Source: DAOUJH01 sp965116555 (GTDB taxonomy: Bacteria; Chloroflexota; Dehalococcoidia; Lucifugimonadales; QGNO01). From it: a stretch of 64,000 bases of DNA. The notes under the pieces were generated by a model. The model did not search any database, was not told the DNA's origin, and worked only from the letters and a program-made list of their open reading frames with translations. The DNA is taken from positions 1,488,001 through 1,552,000 of the forward strand of contig OZ220698.1 in the NCBI GenBank assembly GCA_965116555.1. Direction: 5' to 3'. Made by a program: the position numbers and the translations under genes. The first letter of the stretch is position 1, and each line of letters opens with the position of its first letter. Positions 57,542 through 64,000 of the stretch are shown one piece after another.

Positions 57542-58741
57542 TCATTCGCCGCAAAGCGGAAGGTCAATCTCGCCTCGGTATTCTCGGAAGTCTTCCAGGC
57601 TTTGGGGCACGCAGCCGCTCAACTGGTTTCGGGAGAGATCCAAGTAATTCAGGTTGGGGAGATTGCCCAGCTCCGGTGGTATCTCCCCGCTCAACTGGTT
57701 TCGGGAGAGATCCAAGTAATTCAGGTTGGGGAGATTGCCCAGCTTCGGTGGTATCTCCCCGCTCAACTGGTTTCGGGAGAGATCCAAGTAATTCAGGTTG
57801 GGGAGGTCTCCCAGCTCGGGCGGTATCTCCCCGCTCAACTCGTTGTTGAAGAGAACCAGGTCTCCCAGCGTGGTCAAGTTGCCCAACTCCGGCGGTATCT
57901 CCCCGCTCAACCGGTTGTTGAAGAGCGACAGCCGTTTCAGGCTGGCGAGGTTGCCCAACTCCGGCGGTATCTCCCCGCTCAACTGGTTGTCGGCGAGCTC
58001 CAGCCATATCAGGTTGGCGAGGTCTCCCAGCTCCGGCGGTATCTCCCCGCTCAACTGGTTGTTGTAGAGCGACAGCCGTTCCAGGCTGGCGAGGTTGCCC
58101 AACACCGGAGGTATCTCTCCGCTCAACCGGTTGTTGTAGAGCGACAGCCGTTCCAGGCTGGCGAGGTTGCCCAACACCGGAGGTATCTCCCCGCTCAACT
58201 CGTTGTTGGAGAGAGTCAGGTCTTCCAGCGTGGTTAAGTTACCCAGCTCCGGCGGTATCCCCCCGCTCAGCTCGTTGTCGCGGAGGTCCAGCACTCTGAG
58301 GTTGGTGAGGTTGCCCAGCTCCGGCGGTATCTGCCCGCTCAACCGTCGTTGTCGGGTGGCACCCAGTTGAGCGCTGAGTTCCAACGCTAAGACACGACCG
58401 TTCTCATCGGTTTCGACGCCCTCCCATTCGCCCAGGGGAGCTTCGCTGAGCCAATTACTCCGCCATCTCACCCAGCTTTCGCCGCCGGTGGCGTTGTAGA
58501 GCGCCACCAGCGCCTCCCTGTCGGTCTCCGCGGATGTCGCATCCGGAGGCGGACGGACGGTGGGTGTCGGAGATGCCGCGGGCTCGACGGTCGAAGTGGA
58601 ACTTCCGGCGGGGTCAGGGGTTGCCCCGGCAGAGGACGGCGGGGTCGTAGCTTGACCGGCGGGAGTCCTGCCGACGTCGCCGTTGCCGCCGCAGGCGGCC
58701 AGTGCCAGCATGACCGCCAGGATGACAATAGCTCTAATCAT
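57542..58741 (-). CDS. LRR lipoprotein with repeated identical modules
   Basis: 399 aa. Lipobox Cys17, full TP linker, N-cap (TDREALVALYNATGGESWVR) and ten LRRs. Three consecutive C-terminal repeats read LGNLPNLNYLDLSRN (or GDL) and two middle repeats read LGNLASLERLSLYNN, nearly identical at DNA level, so 72-bp units have recently duplicated. Cap SGCVPQSLEDF...LPLCGE. Function as its neighbours. Confidence 0.85.
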   Translation of the reverse strand: MIRAIVILAVMLALAACGGNGDVGRTPAGQATTPPSSAGATPDPAGSSTSTVEPAASPTPTVRPPPDATSAETDREALVALYNATGGESWVRWRSNWLSEAPLGEWEGVETDENGRVLALELSAQLGATRQRRLSGQIPPELGNLTNLRVLDLRDNELSGGIPPELGNLTTLEDLTLSNNELSGEIPPVLGNLASLERLSLYNNRLSGEIPPVLGNLASLERLSLYNNQLSGEIPPELGDLANLIWLELADNQLSGEIPPELGNLASLKRLSLFNNRLSGEIPPELGNLTTLGDLVLFNNELSGEIPPELGDLPNLNYLDLSRNQLSGEIPPKLGNLPNLNYLDLSRNQLSGEIPPELGNLPNLNYLDLSRNQLSGCVPQSLEDFREYRGEIDLPLCGE

Positions 58742-58762
58742 CGTCTGCTCCTTTCTCCCGGC

Positions 58763-59395
58763 TCATTCACCGCAGAATGGCAAGCCGCCGCCCAGGTAAA
58801 CGCTAACCAACTGTCCTTTCAGGCGTTGGGGAACGCAGCCGCTCAACTGGTTGTCGTTGAGGCGCAGCCGCTCAAGGTTGGCGAGGTCGCCCAGCTCCGG
58901 CGGTATCTCACCGCTCAACTCGTTGTCGTTGAGCTCCAGCTCTACCAGGCTGGTGAGGCTGCCCAGCTCCGGCGGTATCTCACCGCTCAACTGGTTTTCG
59001 GAGAGCCACAGATTTACCAGGTTGGTGAGGCTGCCCAGCTCCGGCGGAATCGGCCCTTCAAGCGAATTCCCGTGCAGGTACATTCCCTCCAGGTTGGCGA
59101 GGTTGCCCAGCTCCGGCGGTATCTCCCCGCTCAAGTTTTTGCCGCGGAGGTGCAGCTCTACGACACGGCCGTTCTCATCGGTTGTGACGCCCCGCCATTC
59201 GTCGATGGGCGCGTCGCTTAGCCAATTGTCGCTCCTCCACCAGCTTTCGCCGCCGGTGGCGTTGTAGAGCGCCACCAGCGCCTCCCTGTCGGTCTCCGCG
59301 GATGTCGCATCCGGCGGGAGTCTGCCGACGTCGCCGTTGCCGCCGCAGGCGGCCAGTGCCAGCATGACCGCCAGGATGACAATAGCTCTAATCAT
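58763..59395 (-). CDS. Short LRR lipoprotein
   Basis: 210 aa. Lipobox Cys17 with the linker removed, as in the 56051 gene (GDVGRLPPDATSAE). N-cap, then only four LRRs and cap SGCVPQRL...LPFCGE. One repeat (EGMYLHGNSLEGPIPPELG) is an outlier shared almost exactly at DNA level with the LRR-PQQ gene 8.5 kb away. Confidence 0.8.
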   Translation of the reverse strand: MIRAIVILAVMLALAACGGNGDVGRLPPDATSAETDREALVALYNATGGESWWRSDNWLSDAPIDEWRGVTTDENGRVVELHLRGKNLSGEIPPELGNLANLEGMYLHGNSLEGPIPPELGSLTNLVNLWLSENQLSGEIPPELGSLTSLVELELNDNELSGEIPPELGDLANLERLRLNDNQLSGCVPQRLKGQLVSVYLGGGLPFCGE

Positions 59396-59416
59396 CGTCT
59401 GCTCCTTTCTCCCGGC

Positions 59417-60367
59417 TCATTCACCGCAAAGCGGAAGGTCCAATTGAAAGCCTCCGTATCGTTCCAGGCTTTGGGGCAAACAGCCGACCCACAGGTTGCG
59501 GTTGAGGGCGAGCTTTGTCAGGTTGGGCAGGTTGCCCAGCTCCGGCGGTATCTCCCCGCTCAACCGGTTGTGGTTGAGGTACAGAATCTCCAGGTTGGTG
59601 AGGTTGCCCAGCTCCGGCGGTATCTCCCCGACCAACCGGTTGTCGTAGAGGACCAGCCATTCCAGGTTGTCGAGGTTGCCCAGCTCCGGCGGTATCTCCC
59701 CGCTCAACCGGTTGCTGTAGAGCCACAGCCATTTCAACTCGGTGAGGTTGCCCAACTCCGGTGGTATCTCCCCGCTCAACTGGTTTTCGGAGAGGTTCAG
59801 ACTCATAAGGTTGGCGAGGTTGCCCAGCTCCGGCGGTATCTCCCCGCTCAACCGGTCGCCGAGACCCAGCTCTTTCAGGTTGGCGAGGTCTCCCAGCTCC
59901 GGTGGTATCTCCCCGCTCAACTGGTCGCCGCCGAGGTACAGCCCCCTAAGGTTGTCGAGGTCGCCCAGTTCCGGCGGTATCTCCCCGATCAACTGGTTGC
60001 TGCCGAGGGCCAACTCTATGACACGACAGTTCTCATCGGTTTCGACCCCATACCATTCGCCGATGGGCGCGTCGGTGAGCCAGCGGTATCTCCTCTCCCA
60101 GCTTTCGCCGCCGGTGGCGTTGTAGAGCGCCACCAGCGCCTCTCTGTCGGTCTCCGCGGATGTCGCATCCGGCGGGGGCTGGCAAGTGGGTGTTGGAGAT
60201 GCCGCGGGCTCGACGGTCGAAGTGGGACTTCCGGCGGGGTCAGGGGTTGCCCCGGCAGAGGACGGCGGGGTCGTAGCTTGACCGGCGGGAGTCCTGCCGA
60301 CGTCGCCGTTGCCGCCGCAGGCGGCCAGTGCCAGCATGACCGCCAGGATGACAATAGCTCTAATCAT
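59417..60367 (-). CDS. LRR lipoprotein (array member)
   Basis: 316 aa. Lipobox Cys17, full TP linker, N-cap (TDREALVALYNATGGESWER), about seven LRRs and cap VGCLPQSLERYGGFQLDLPL, identical to the cap of the 56051 gene. Repeats two and three are 23 residues because of a one-codon loss (GLGD-RLSGE). Otherwise as its neighbours. Confidence 0.85.
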   Translation of the reverse strand: MIRAIVILAVMLALAACGGNGDVGRTPAGQATTPPSSAGATPDPAGSPTSTVEPAASPTPTCQPPPDATSAETDREALVALYNATGGESWERRYRWLTDAPIGEWYGVETDENCRVIELALGSNQLIGEIPPELGDLDNLRGLYLGGDQLSGEIPPELGDLANLKELGLGDRLSGEIPPELGNLANLMSLNLSENQLSGEIPPELGNLTELKWLWLYSNRLSGEIPPELGNLDNLEWLVLYDNRLVGEIPPELGNLTNLEILYLNHNRLSGEIPPELGNLPNLTKLALNRNLWVGCLPQSLERYGGFQLDLPLCGE

Positions 60368-60388
60368 CGTCTGCTCCTTTCTCCCGGC

Positions 60389-61798
60389 TCATTCACCGCA
60401 GAATGGCAAGCCGCCCAGGTAAACCCAATCCAACTGTCCTTTCAGGCGTTGGGGAACGCAGCCGCTCAACTGGTTGCCGTCGAGGGACAGCCCCCTAAGG
60501 TTGTCGAGGTCGCCCAGCTCCGGCGGTATCTCACCGCTCAGCTGATTGTCGCCGAGGTTCAGGGAATCCAGGCTGCCGAGGTTGCCCAGCTTAGGCGGTA
60601 TCTCCCCGCTCAGCTGATTGTCGCCGAGGTTCAGCCCCCTAAGGCTGCCGAGGTTGCCCAGCTCCGGCGGTATCTCCCCGCTCAACTGGTTGTAGGCGAG
60701 ATCCAGCCATACCAGGCTGCCGAGGTTGCCCATCTCAGGCGGTATCTCCCCGACCAACCGGTTGTGGTGGAGCTCCAGCCACCTAAGGTTGCCGAGGTTG
60801 CCCAGCTCCGGTGGTATCTCCCCGCTCAACCGGTTGCCGTCGAGGTACAGCCCCCTAAGGTTGTCGAGGTCGCCCAGTTCCGGCGGTATCTCCCCGCTCA
60901 ACTGGTTGTAGGTGAGCCACAGCTCGTGCAGGTTGGAGAGGTTGCCCAGCTCCGGCGGTATCTCCCCTCTCAAGAGGTTGTCGTTGAGCCACAGATCTTC
61001 CAGGCTGGCGAGGTTGCCCAACTCCGGCGGTATCTCAAAGCTCAAACCGTTGTCGTCGAGGTTCAGGGATTCCAGGTTGGAGAGGTTGCCCAACTCCGGC
61101 GGTATCTCCCCGCTCAACTGGTTTTCGCGGAGGTCCAGCCATACCAAGCTGGCGAGACTTTCCAGCTCCGGCGGTATCCCCCCGCTCAACCGGTTGCCCC
61201 TGAGGATCAGGGATTCCAGGTTGGTGAGATTGCCCAACTCCGGCGGTATCTCCCCGCTCAAGCCGTTGTCGACGAGGTTCAGGGATTCCAGATTGGCGAG
61301 CTTGCCCAGTTCCGGCGGTATCTCACCGCTCAACCGGTTTCGGTCGAGCTCCAGCCATACCAAGCTGGCGAGACTTTCCAGCTCGGGCGGTATCTCCCCG
61401 CTCAACCGGTTGCCGTTGAGGCGCAACTCTGTGACACGACCGTTCTCATCGGTCCTAACGCCCTCCCATTCGCCGATGGGCTTGTCGCTGAGCCATTTGT
61501 AGCTCCCCCACCAGTTCTCGCCGCCGGTGGCGTTGTAGAGCGCCACCAGCGCCTCCCTGTCGGTCTCTGCGAATGTCGCATCCGGGGGCCGGACGGCGGG
61601 TGTTGGGGAGGCCGCGGGCTCGACGGTCGAAGTGGAACTTCCGGCGGGATCAGGGGTTGCCCCGGCAGAGGACGGCGGGGTCGTAGCTTGACCGGCGGGA
61701 GTCCTGCCGCCGTCGCCGTTGCCGCCGCAGGCGGCCAGTGCCGGCATGACCGCCAGGAGGACGGCGAGGAGGATGACGGGCGACTTATTTCTCACCAT
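60389..61798 (-). CDS. Longest simple LRR lipoprotein, 13 repeats
   Basis: 469 aa. Its leader differs from the others (MVRNKSPVILLAVLLAVMPA, then LAAC), so it is the first gene of the array and perhaps the founder. Linker, N-cap (TDREALVALYNATGGENWWG), 13 LRRs (about 100-435) and cap SGCVPQRLKGQL...LPFCGE. AAAGGAG lies upstream. It follows the Cache lipoprotein by 17 nt. Confidence 0.85.
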   Translation of the reverse strand: MVRNKSPVILLAVLLAVMPALAACGGNGDGGRTPAGQATTPPSSAGATPDPAGSSTSTVEPAASPTPAVRPPDATFAETDREALVALYNATGGENWWGSYKWLSDKPIGEWEGVRTDENGRVTELRLNGNRLSGEIPPELESLASLVWLELDRNRLSGEIPPELGKLANLESLNLVDNGLSGEIPPELGNLTNLESLILRGNRLSGGIPPELESLASLVWLDLRENQLSGEIPPELGNLSNLESLNLDDNGLSFEIPPELGNLASLEDLWLNDNLLRGEIPPELGNLSNLHELWLTYNQLSGEIPPELGDLDNLRGLYLDGNRLSGEIPPELGNLGNLRWLELHHNRLVGEIPPEMGNLGSLVWLDLAYNQLSGEIPPELGNLGSLRGLNLGDNQLSGEIPPKLGNLGSLDSLNLGDNQLSGEIPPELGDLDNLRGLSLDGNQLSGCVPQRLKGQLDWVYLGGLPFCGE

Positions 61799-61815
61799 GG
61801 TTCTGTGTCTCCTTT

Positions 61816-62880
61816 CTACTCGTCCCGGCTCCAGCCTGAGCCGAAGACGTACCCTTCATATTTCGCCACGTAGACGCTCAACGACTCCGAGGTCACCCAG
61901 ACACCGGTTTCCGTGGCGTCGAACGGCTCGCCGCCGACCAGCTCCTGAACTTCCCCTCCGATCATCGTCTGGTTAGAGTGGGCCACGACCTTCCCGCTGG
62001 GGTCTCCTATGAAGGCGAACCACTTGCCTTCCACGGTCTCGGCGGAGTTGTAGTAGTCGATGGCCGCTTCGAGGCCCGCCAGGGCGCTTCCGGGGCTGGC
62101 GAAGTAGGCCACCGTCGCCGGCAGCCCTCCGTCACGGAAGTTGTCCACCGCCACGGACACCAGCCTCTTCGTGAACTCGTCGGCATCGATGTACCAGCCC
62201 GAGGCGAACAGCAGCCCGTCGCGCCGCTCCACCCACACGTTCTTCAACTCAAATGCGCCGGAACCAAGGCCTCCGTTCTCCGGGTTGCGGTACACGTAGG
62301 ACACCCACTTGCCCTCCTCGGTGGCCGAGAGCATCTCCGGCCCGAAGTTGTAACCGTTATCGTCGGTGCCCACCCAGCCCTTGACGTCAAGGCCCCGGCG
62401 GTCGGGGTCGGGGTGTGCGATGACCAGATCGTTCTCGTCGATGATGAAGACGTACCACTGGCCGTCCACGCTCTCCTCCCGGTTGTAGTGGGAGAGGGTG
62501 GCTTCGAGGCCCTGGGTCTCGTACCGGGCGATGGCGCTGTCGACGAAGAACCGGGTGTAGTCGGCGGGGGTGGACCTGGGTGGGATGTCTGCGATGGCGG
62601 CCCGGACGATCTCCTCGACCTCGCTCCTGGATAGCCCGGGCTCCGGCGAGGGCATCTCCGCCATGCCCTTGCTGACGGCCTCGTCCACGTCGGAGGAAGT
62701 CACTCCGGGAGTAGGAGTCGGCGCGGCGGCCAGCTCCGCCCTGACTATCTCCTCCACGTCGGCGCGGGTCAGACCCGCGTCCCCGTCGCCGCAGGCGGCG
62801 AGCAGCACGGAGGCGGCGAGCAGCAACGCCAACAGCGCAGCCGTGCGGCGCATTCTGCCGGTCAAACCTTCCCCTATCAT
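61816..62880 (-). CDS. Two-Cache-domain lipoprotein
   Basis: 354 aa. Signal with lipobox LLAAC (about residue 30), helical repeats (LTRADVEEIVRAELAAAPTP, LSRSEVEEIVRAAIAD), then two extracytoplasmic Cache-like sensor domains: about 110-230 (VDGQWYVFIIDENDLVIAHP, then DVKGWVG) and about 235-345 (VEGKWFAFIGDPSGKVVAHS). Cache domains bind small ligands such as amino acids or organic acids. No output domain is present, so it may work as a lipid-anchored ligand-binding protein. It is 3 nt from the upstream gene. Confidence 0.8.
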   Translation of the reverse strand: MIGEGLTGRMRRTAALLALLLAASVLLAACGDGDAGLTRADVEEIVRAELAAAPTPTPGVTSSDVDEAVSKGMAEMPSPEPGLSRSEVEEIVRAAIADIPPRSTPADYTRFFVDSAIARYETQGLEATLSHYNREESVDGQWYVFIIDENDLVIAHPDPDRRGLDVKGWVGTDDNGYNFGPEMLSATEEGKWVSYVYRNPENGGLGSGAFELKNVWVERRDGLLFASGWYIDADEFTKRLVSVAVDNFRDGGLPATVAYFASPGSALAGLEAAIDYYNSAETVEGKWFAFIGDPSGKVVAHSNQTMIGGEVQELVGGEPFDATETGVWVTSESLSVYVAKYEGYVFGSGWSRDE

Positions 62881-62883
62881 TTC

Positions 62884-64000
62884 CTACAGCCCTCCGGGTT
62901 CCGCTATCTTCAGCACCGGCGAGAGGGAGTAGAAGTGGTTCTTGTAGTCGGTGCTGGTGCCGGAGATTCCAAAGGGGCTGCGGACTCCCAAACTGTCGTA
63001 GGTGCTGTAGAAGAAGGTGCTGCCCAGCCCCTGGCCGTTCCTGGTTCCATCGCTATTGGTACCCGTCCAAATGTCGGTCGAGTACCCCAGCCTTCTACCC
63101 GCTTCGTCGGTGCCCGCCTTGGACGCCCACGATCCGTCATAGAAGTCCGTGTAGCTGTTGGCGACTCGAGCTCCCTCCAGCCAGTAGATGGGTACGCCGG
63201 TCCCCCTGGTGCCGGAGTTGTCTATGGCGTGAACGCGGTAGACGGATGCCAGGGCCCGGAAGCGCCCGCTGAAGTTCTTGAGAAGCTCGCTCCTGCCGGC
63301 CGCGTTCTGGACGAAGCTGTTGTAGTCGGCGATGTTCTTTGATTGGGCGTTCCTGGTGTCCGAGGTGACGAACAGCAGCCGGAAGCTGTCACCGGGCTTC
63401 AGGTCGGCGGAGGGTATGTAGGCCCATGACTTGGGAACGGTCCCCACCCCGTTCTCGTCAAAGGATATGGTTACAGCCTTCTTCTCAAGGTAGGTGGACT
63501 TCACGAACAACGCATCCGAGGCGACGCTCTTCCAGCCGTTGACGTCCGACACCGCGCCGTCGTTCATTGAGACGGTCACCGTCGTCGAGTCGTAGATGCT
63601 CTCGTCGTAGTCGGGCGTGATGGTGACGGCGTATGCGGTGCCGTTTTCCGCCCCCGCCGCCGTCCCGGCGCCGGCGGTATGGCGCAGGTTCGATGCCGTC
63701 CCGCCGACTACCGTGATGGCGCTCAGGGCCATGCCGTAGATCTGGTCGTCGTCAGGGAAGGTGATGGACACGTCGAAGGGGCCTCGCACCGTCCCCGTCG
63801 GCCCGCTGATGACCGGCTTGACCCCGGTGGTGCTCCGCACCTTGAGCAGGGGCGATATGCCGTATATCGGGTAGATATCCGAGGCATTCGCCTCCCCATT
63901 CACGTAGATCTCTTTCCCCGGTGTATCGTGATGCTCGGTTCCAATGGAGCCGACCGCAGTCACCCGGAGCCCGGTGTGCCACCACGCCGGGGGGCTACCC
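62884..64000 (-). CDS. Large surface protein, C-terminal part only
   Basis: The frame stays open past the right window edge (reading back through PPAWWHTGLRV), so the N-terminus is missing. Seen: a Ser/Thr/Gly-rich Ig-like domain (VKPVISGPTGTVRGPFDVSI, TFPDD), then VTISFDENGVGTVP and a C-terminal domain with DLKPGDSFRLLFVTSDTRNA and IYWLEGARVANSYTDFYDGS. A repeated YSLSPVLKI/YGISPLLKV motif suggests duplicated modules. Probably an adhesin-like secreted protein; no anchoring motif is visible in this part. Confidence 0.7.
   Translation of the reverse strand, partial: GSPPAWWHTGLRVTAVGSIGTEHHDTPGKEIYVNGEANASDIYPIYGISPLLKVRSTTGVKPVISGPTGTVRGPFDVSITFPDDDQIYGMALSAITVVGGTASNLRHTAGAGTAAGAENGTAYAVTITPDYDESIYDSTTVTVSMNDGAVSDVNGWKSVASDALFVKSTYLEKKAVTISFDENGVGTVPKSWAYIPSADLKPGDSFRLLFVTSDTRNAQSKNIADYNSFVQNAAGRSELLKNFSGRFRALASVYRVHAIDNSGTRGTGVPIYWLEGARVANSYTDFYDGSWASKAGTDEAGRRLGYSTDIWTGTNSDGTRNGQGLGSTFFYSTYDSLGVRSPFGISGTSTDYKNHFYSLSPVLKIAEPGGL

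Larger units (their letters stand above)
52703..61798 (-). repeat. Tandem array of seven LRR lipoprotein genes
   Basis: Seven genes in one orientation. The six gaps between them (55121, 56030, 57521, 58742, 59396 and 60368 onward) are all 21 nt long and identical in sequence, each containing the AAAGGAG ribosome site. Leaders of the six downstream genes are nearly identical. Confidence 0.9.

Noticed and set aside
59444..61873. Very long open frame on the plus strand (about 800 codons) across three LRR genes
   Set aside because: It is antisense to the LRR array, reads as a monotonous mirror of the 72-bp repeats (VEVAQLRRYLPAQ...), crosses the spacers and has no ribosome site. The minus-strand genes have signal peptides and conserved repeats.
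1..64000. tRNA or rRNA genes
   Set aside because: No cloverleaf-like segment with a GGTTCGAATCC-type T arm or rRNA landmark was noticed. This is a by-eye search, so a tRNA scan would be more reliable.

Overview
The window looks like a high-GC chromosome segment of an uncultivated Chloroflexota bacterium, probably Dehalococcoidia or SAR202-like. This is an inference from GTG/TTG starts, PTPTP-rich secreted lipoproteins, a GAF-PAS-HisKA kinase typical of that lineage and the style of the type IV secretion genes. It is not taxonomic proof. No rRNA, tRNA or CRISPR array was found.

Left flank (1-8.1 kb): a secreted PT-rich zincin-type protease, then a scrap heap. A histidine kinase is cut off just after its phospho-acceptor helix and joined to the 3' end of a frameshifted tyrosine recombinase. 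A PLD-like fragment, a RipA-like membrane protein, a NucS-like nuclease and a decayed XRE repressor follow. This looks like old integration and deletion scars.

Mobile element (about 8.2-48 kb): an XRE/ImmA regulatory cluster with a palindromic operator, then a minus-strand conjugation operon (22.1 to 10.8 kb). The operon holds a secreted protein, VirB6/TrbL, a VirB2-like pilin, a PrgI-like fusion, a small membrane protein, VirB4, a VirD4/TraD coupling protein, a replication-relaxation protein and a DUF3800 protein. A plus-strand DNA-processing block (22.5-48 kb) carries a DnaG-type primase, Rad52, a Cas4/RecB-like nuclease, SSB, RadC/JAB, an NPPY methyltransferase, an SNF2-type helicase and a PRTRC cassette (C, B, A, ThiF). 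Three genes of this block are each split by a group II intron encoding a reverse transcriptase-HNH protein. In all three cases removing the intron from GTGCG to the AY end restores one continuous frame. One intron also carries a roughly 590-bp insert with an antisense membrane-protein gene.

Right flank (48-64 kb): a small pair (helper plus retropepsin-like protease) and a membrane protein, then a minus-strand run of surface proteins. At its centre is a tandem array of seven leucine-rich-repeat lipoprotein genes separated by six identical 21-nt spacers. One array member is fused to 13 RCC1 modules, and a nearby gene joins the same repeat type to a PQQ propeller. Cap types, internal linkers and shared near-identical segments show that these genes recombine with each other. 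A two-Cache lipoprotein and a truncated surface protein begin the run at the window's right edge.
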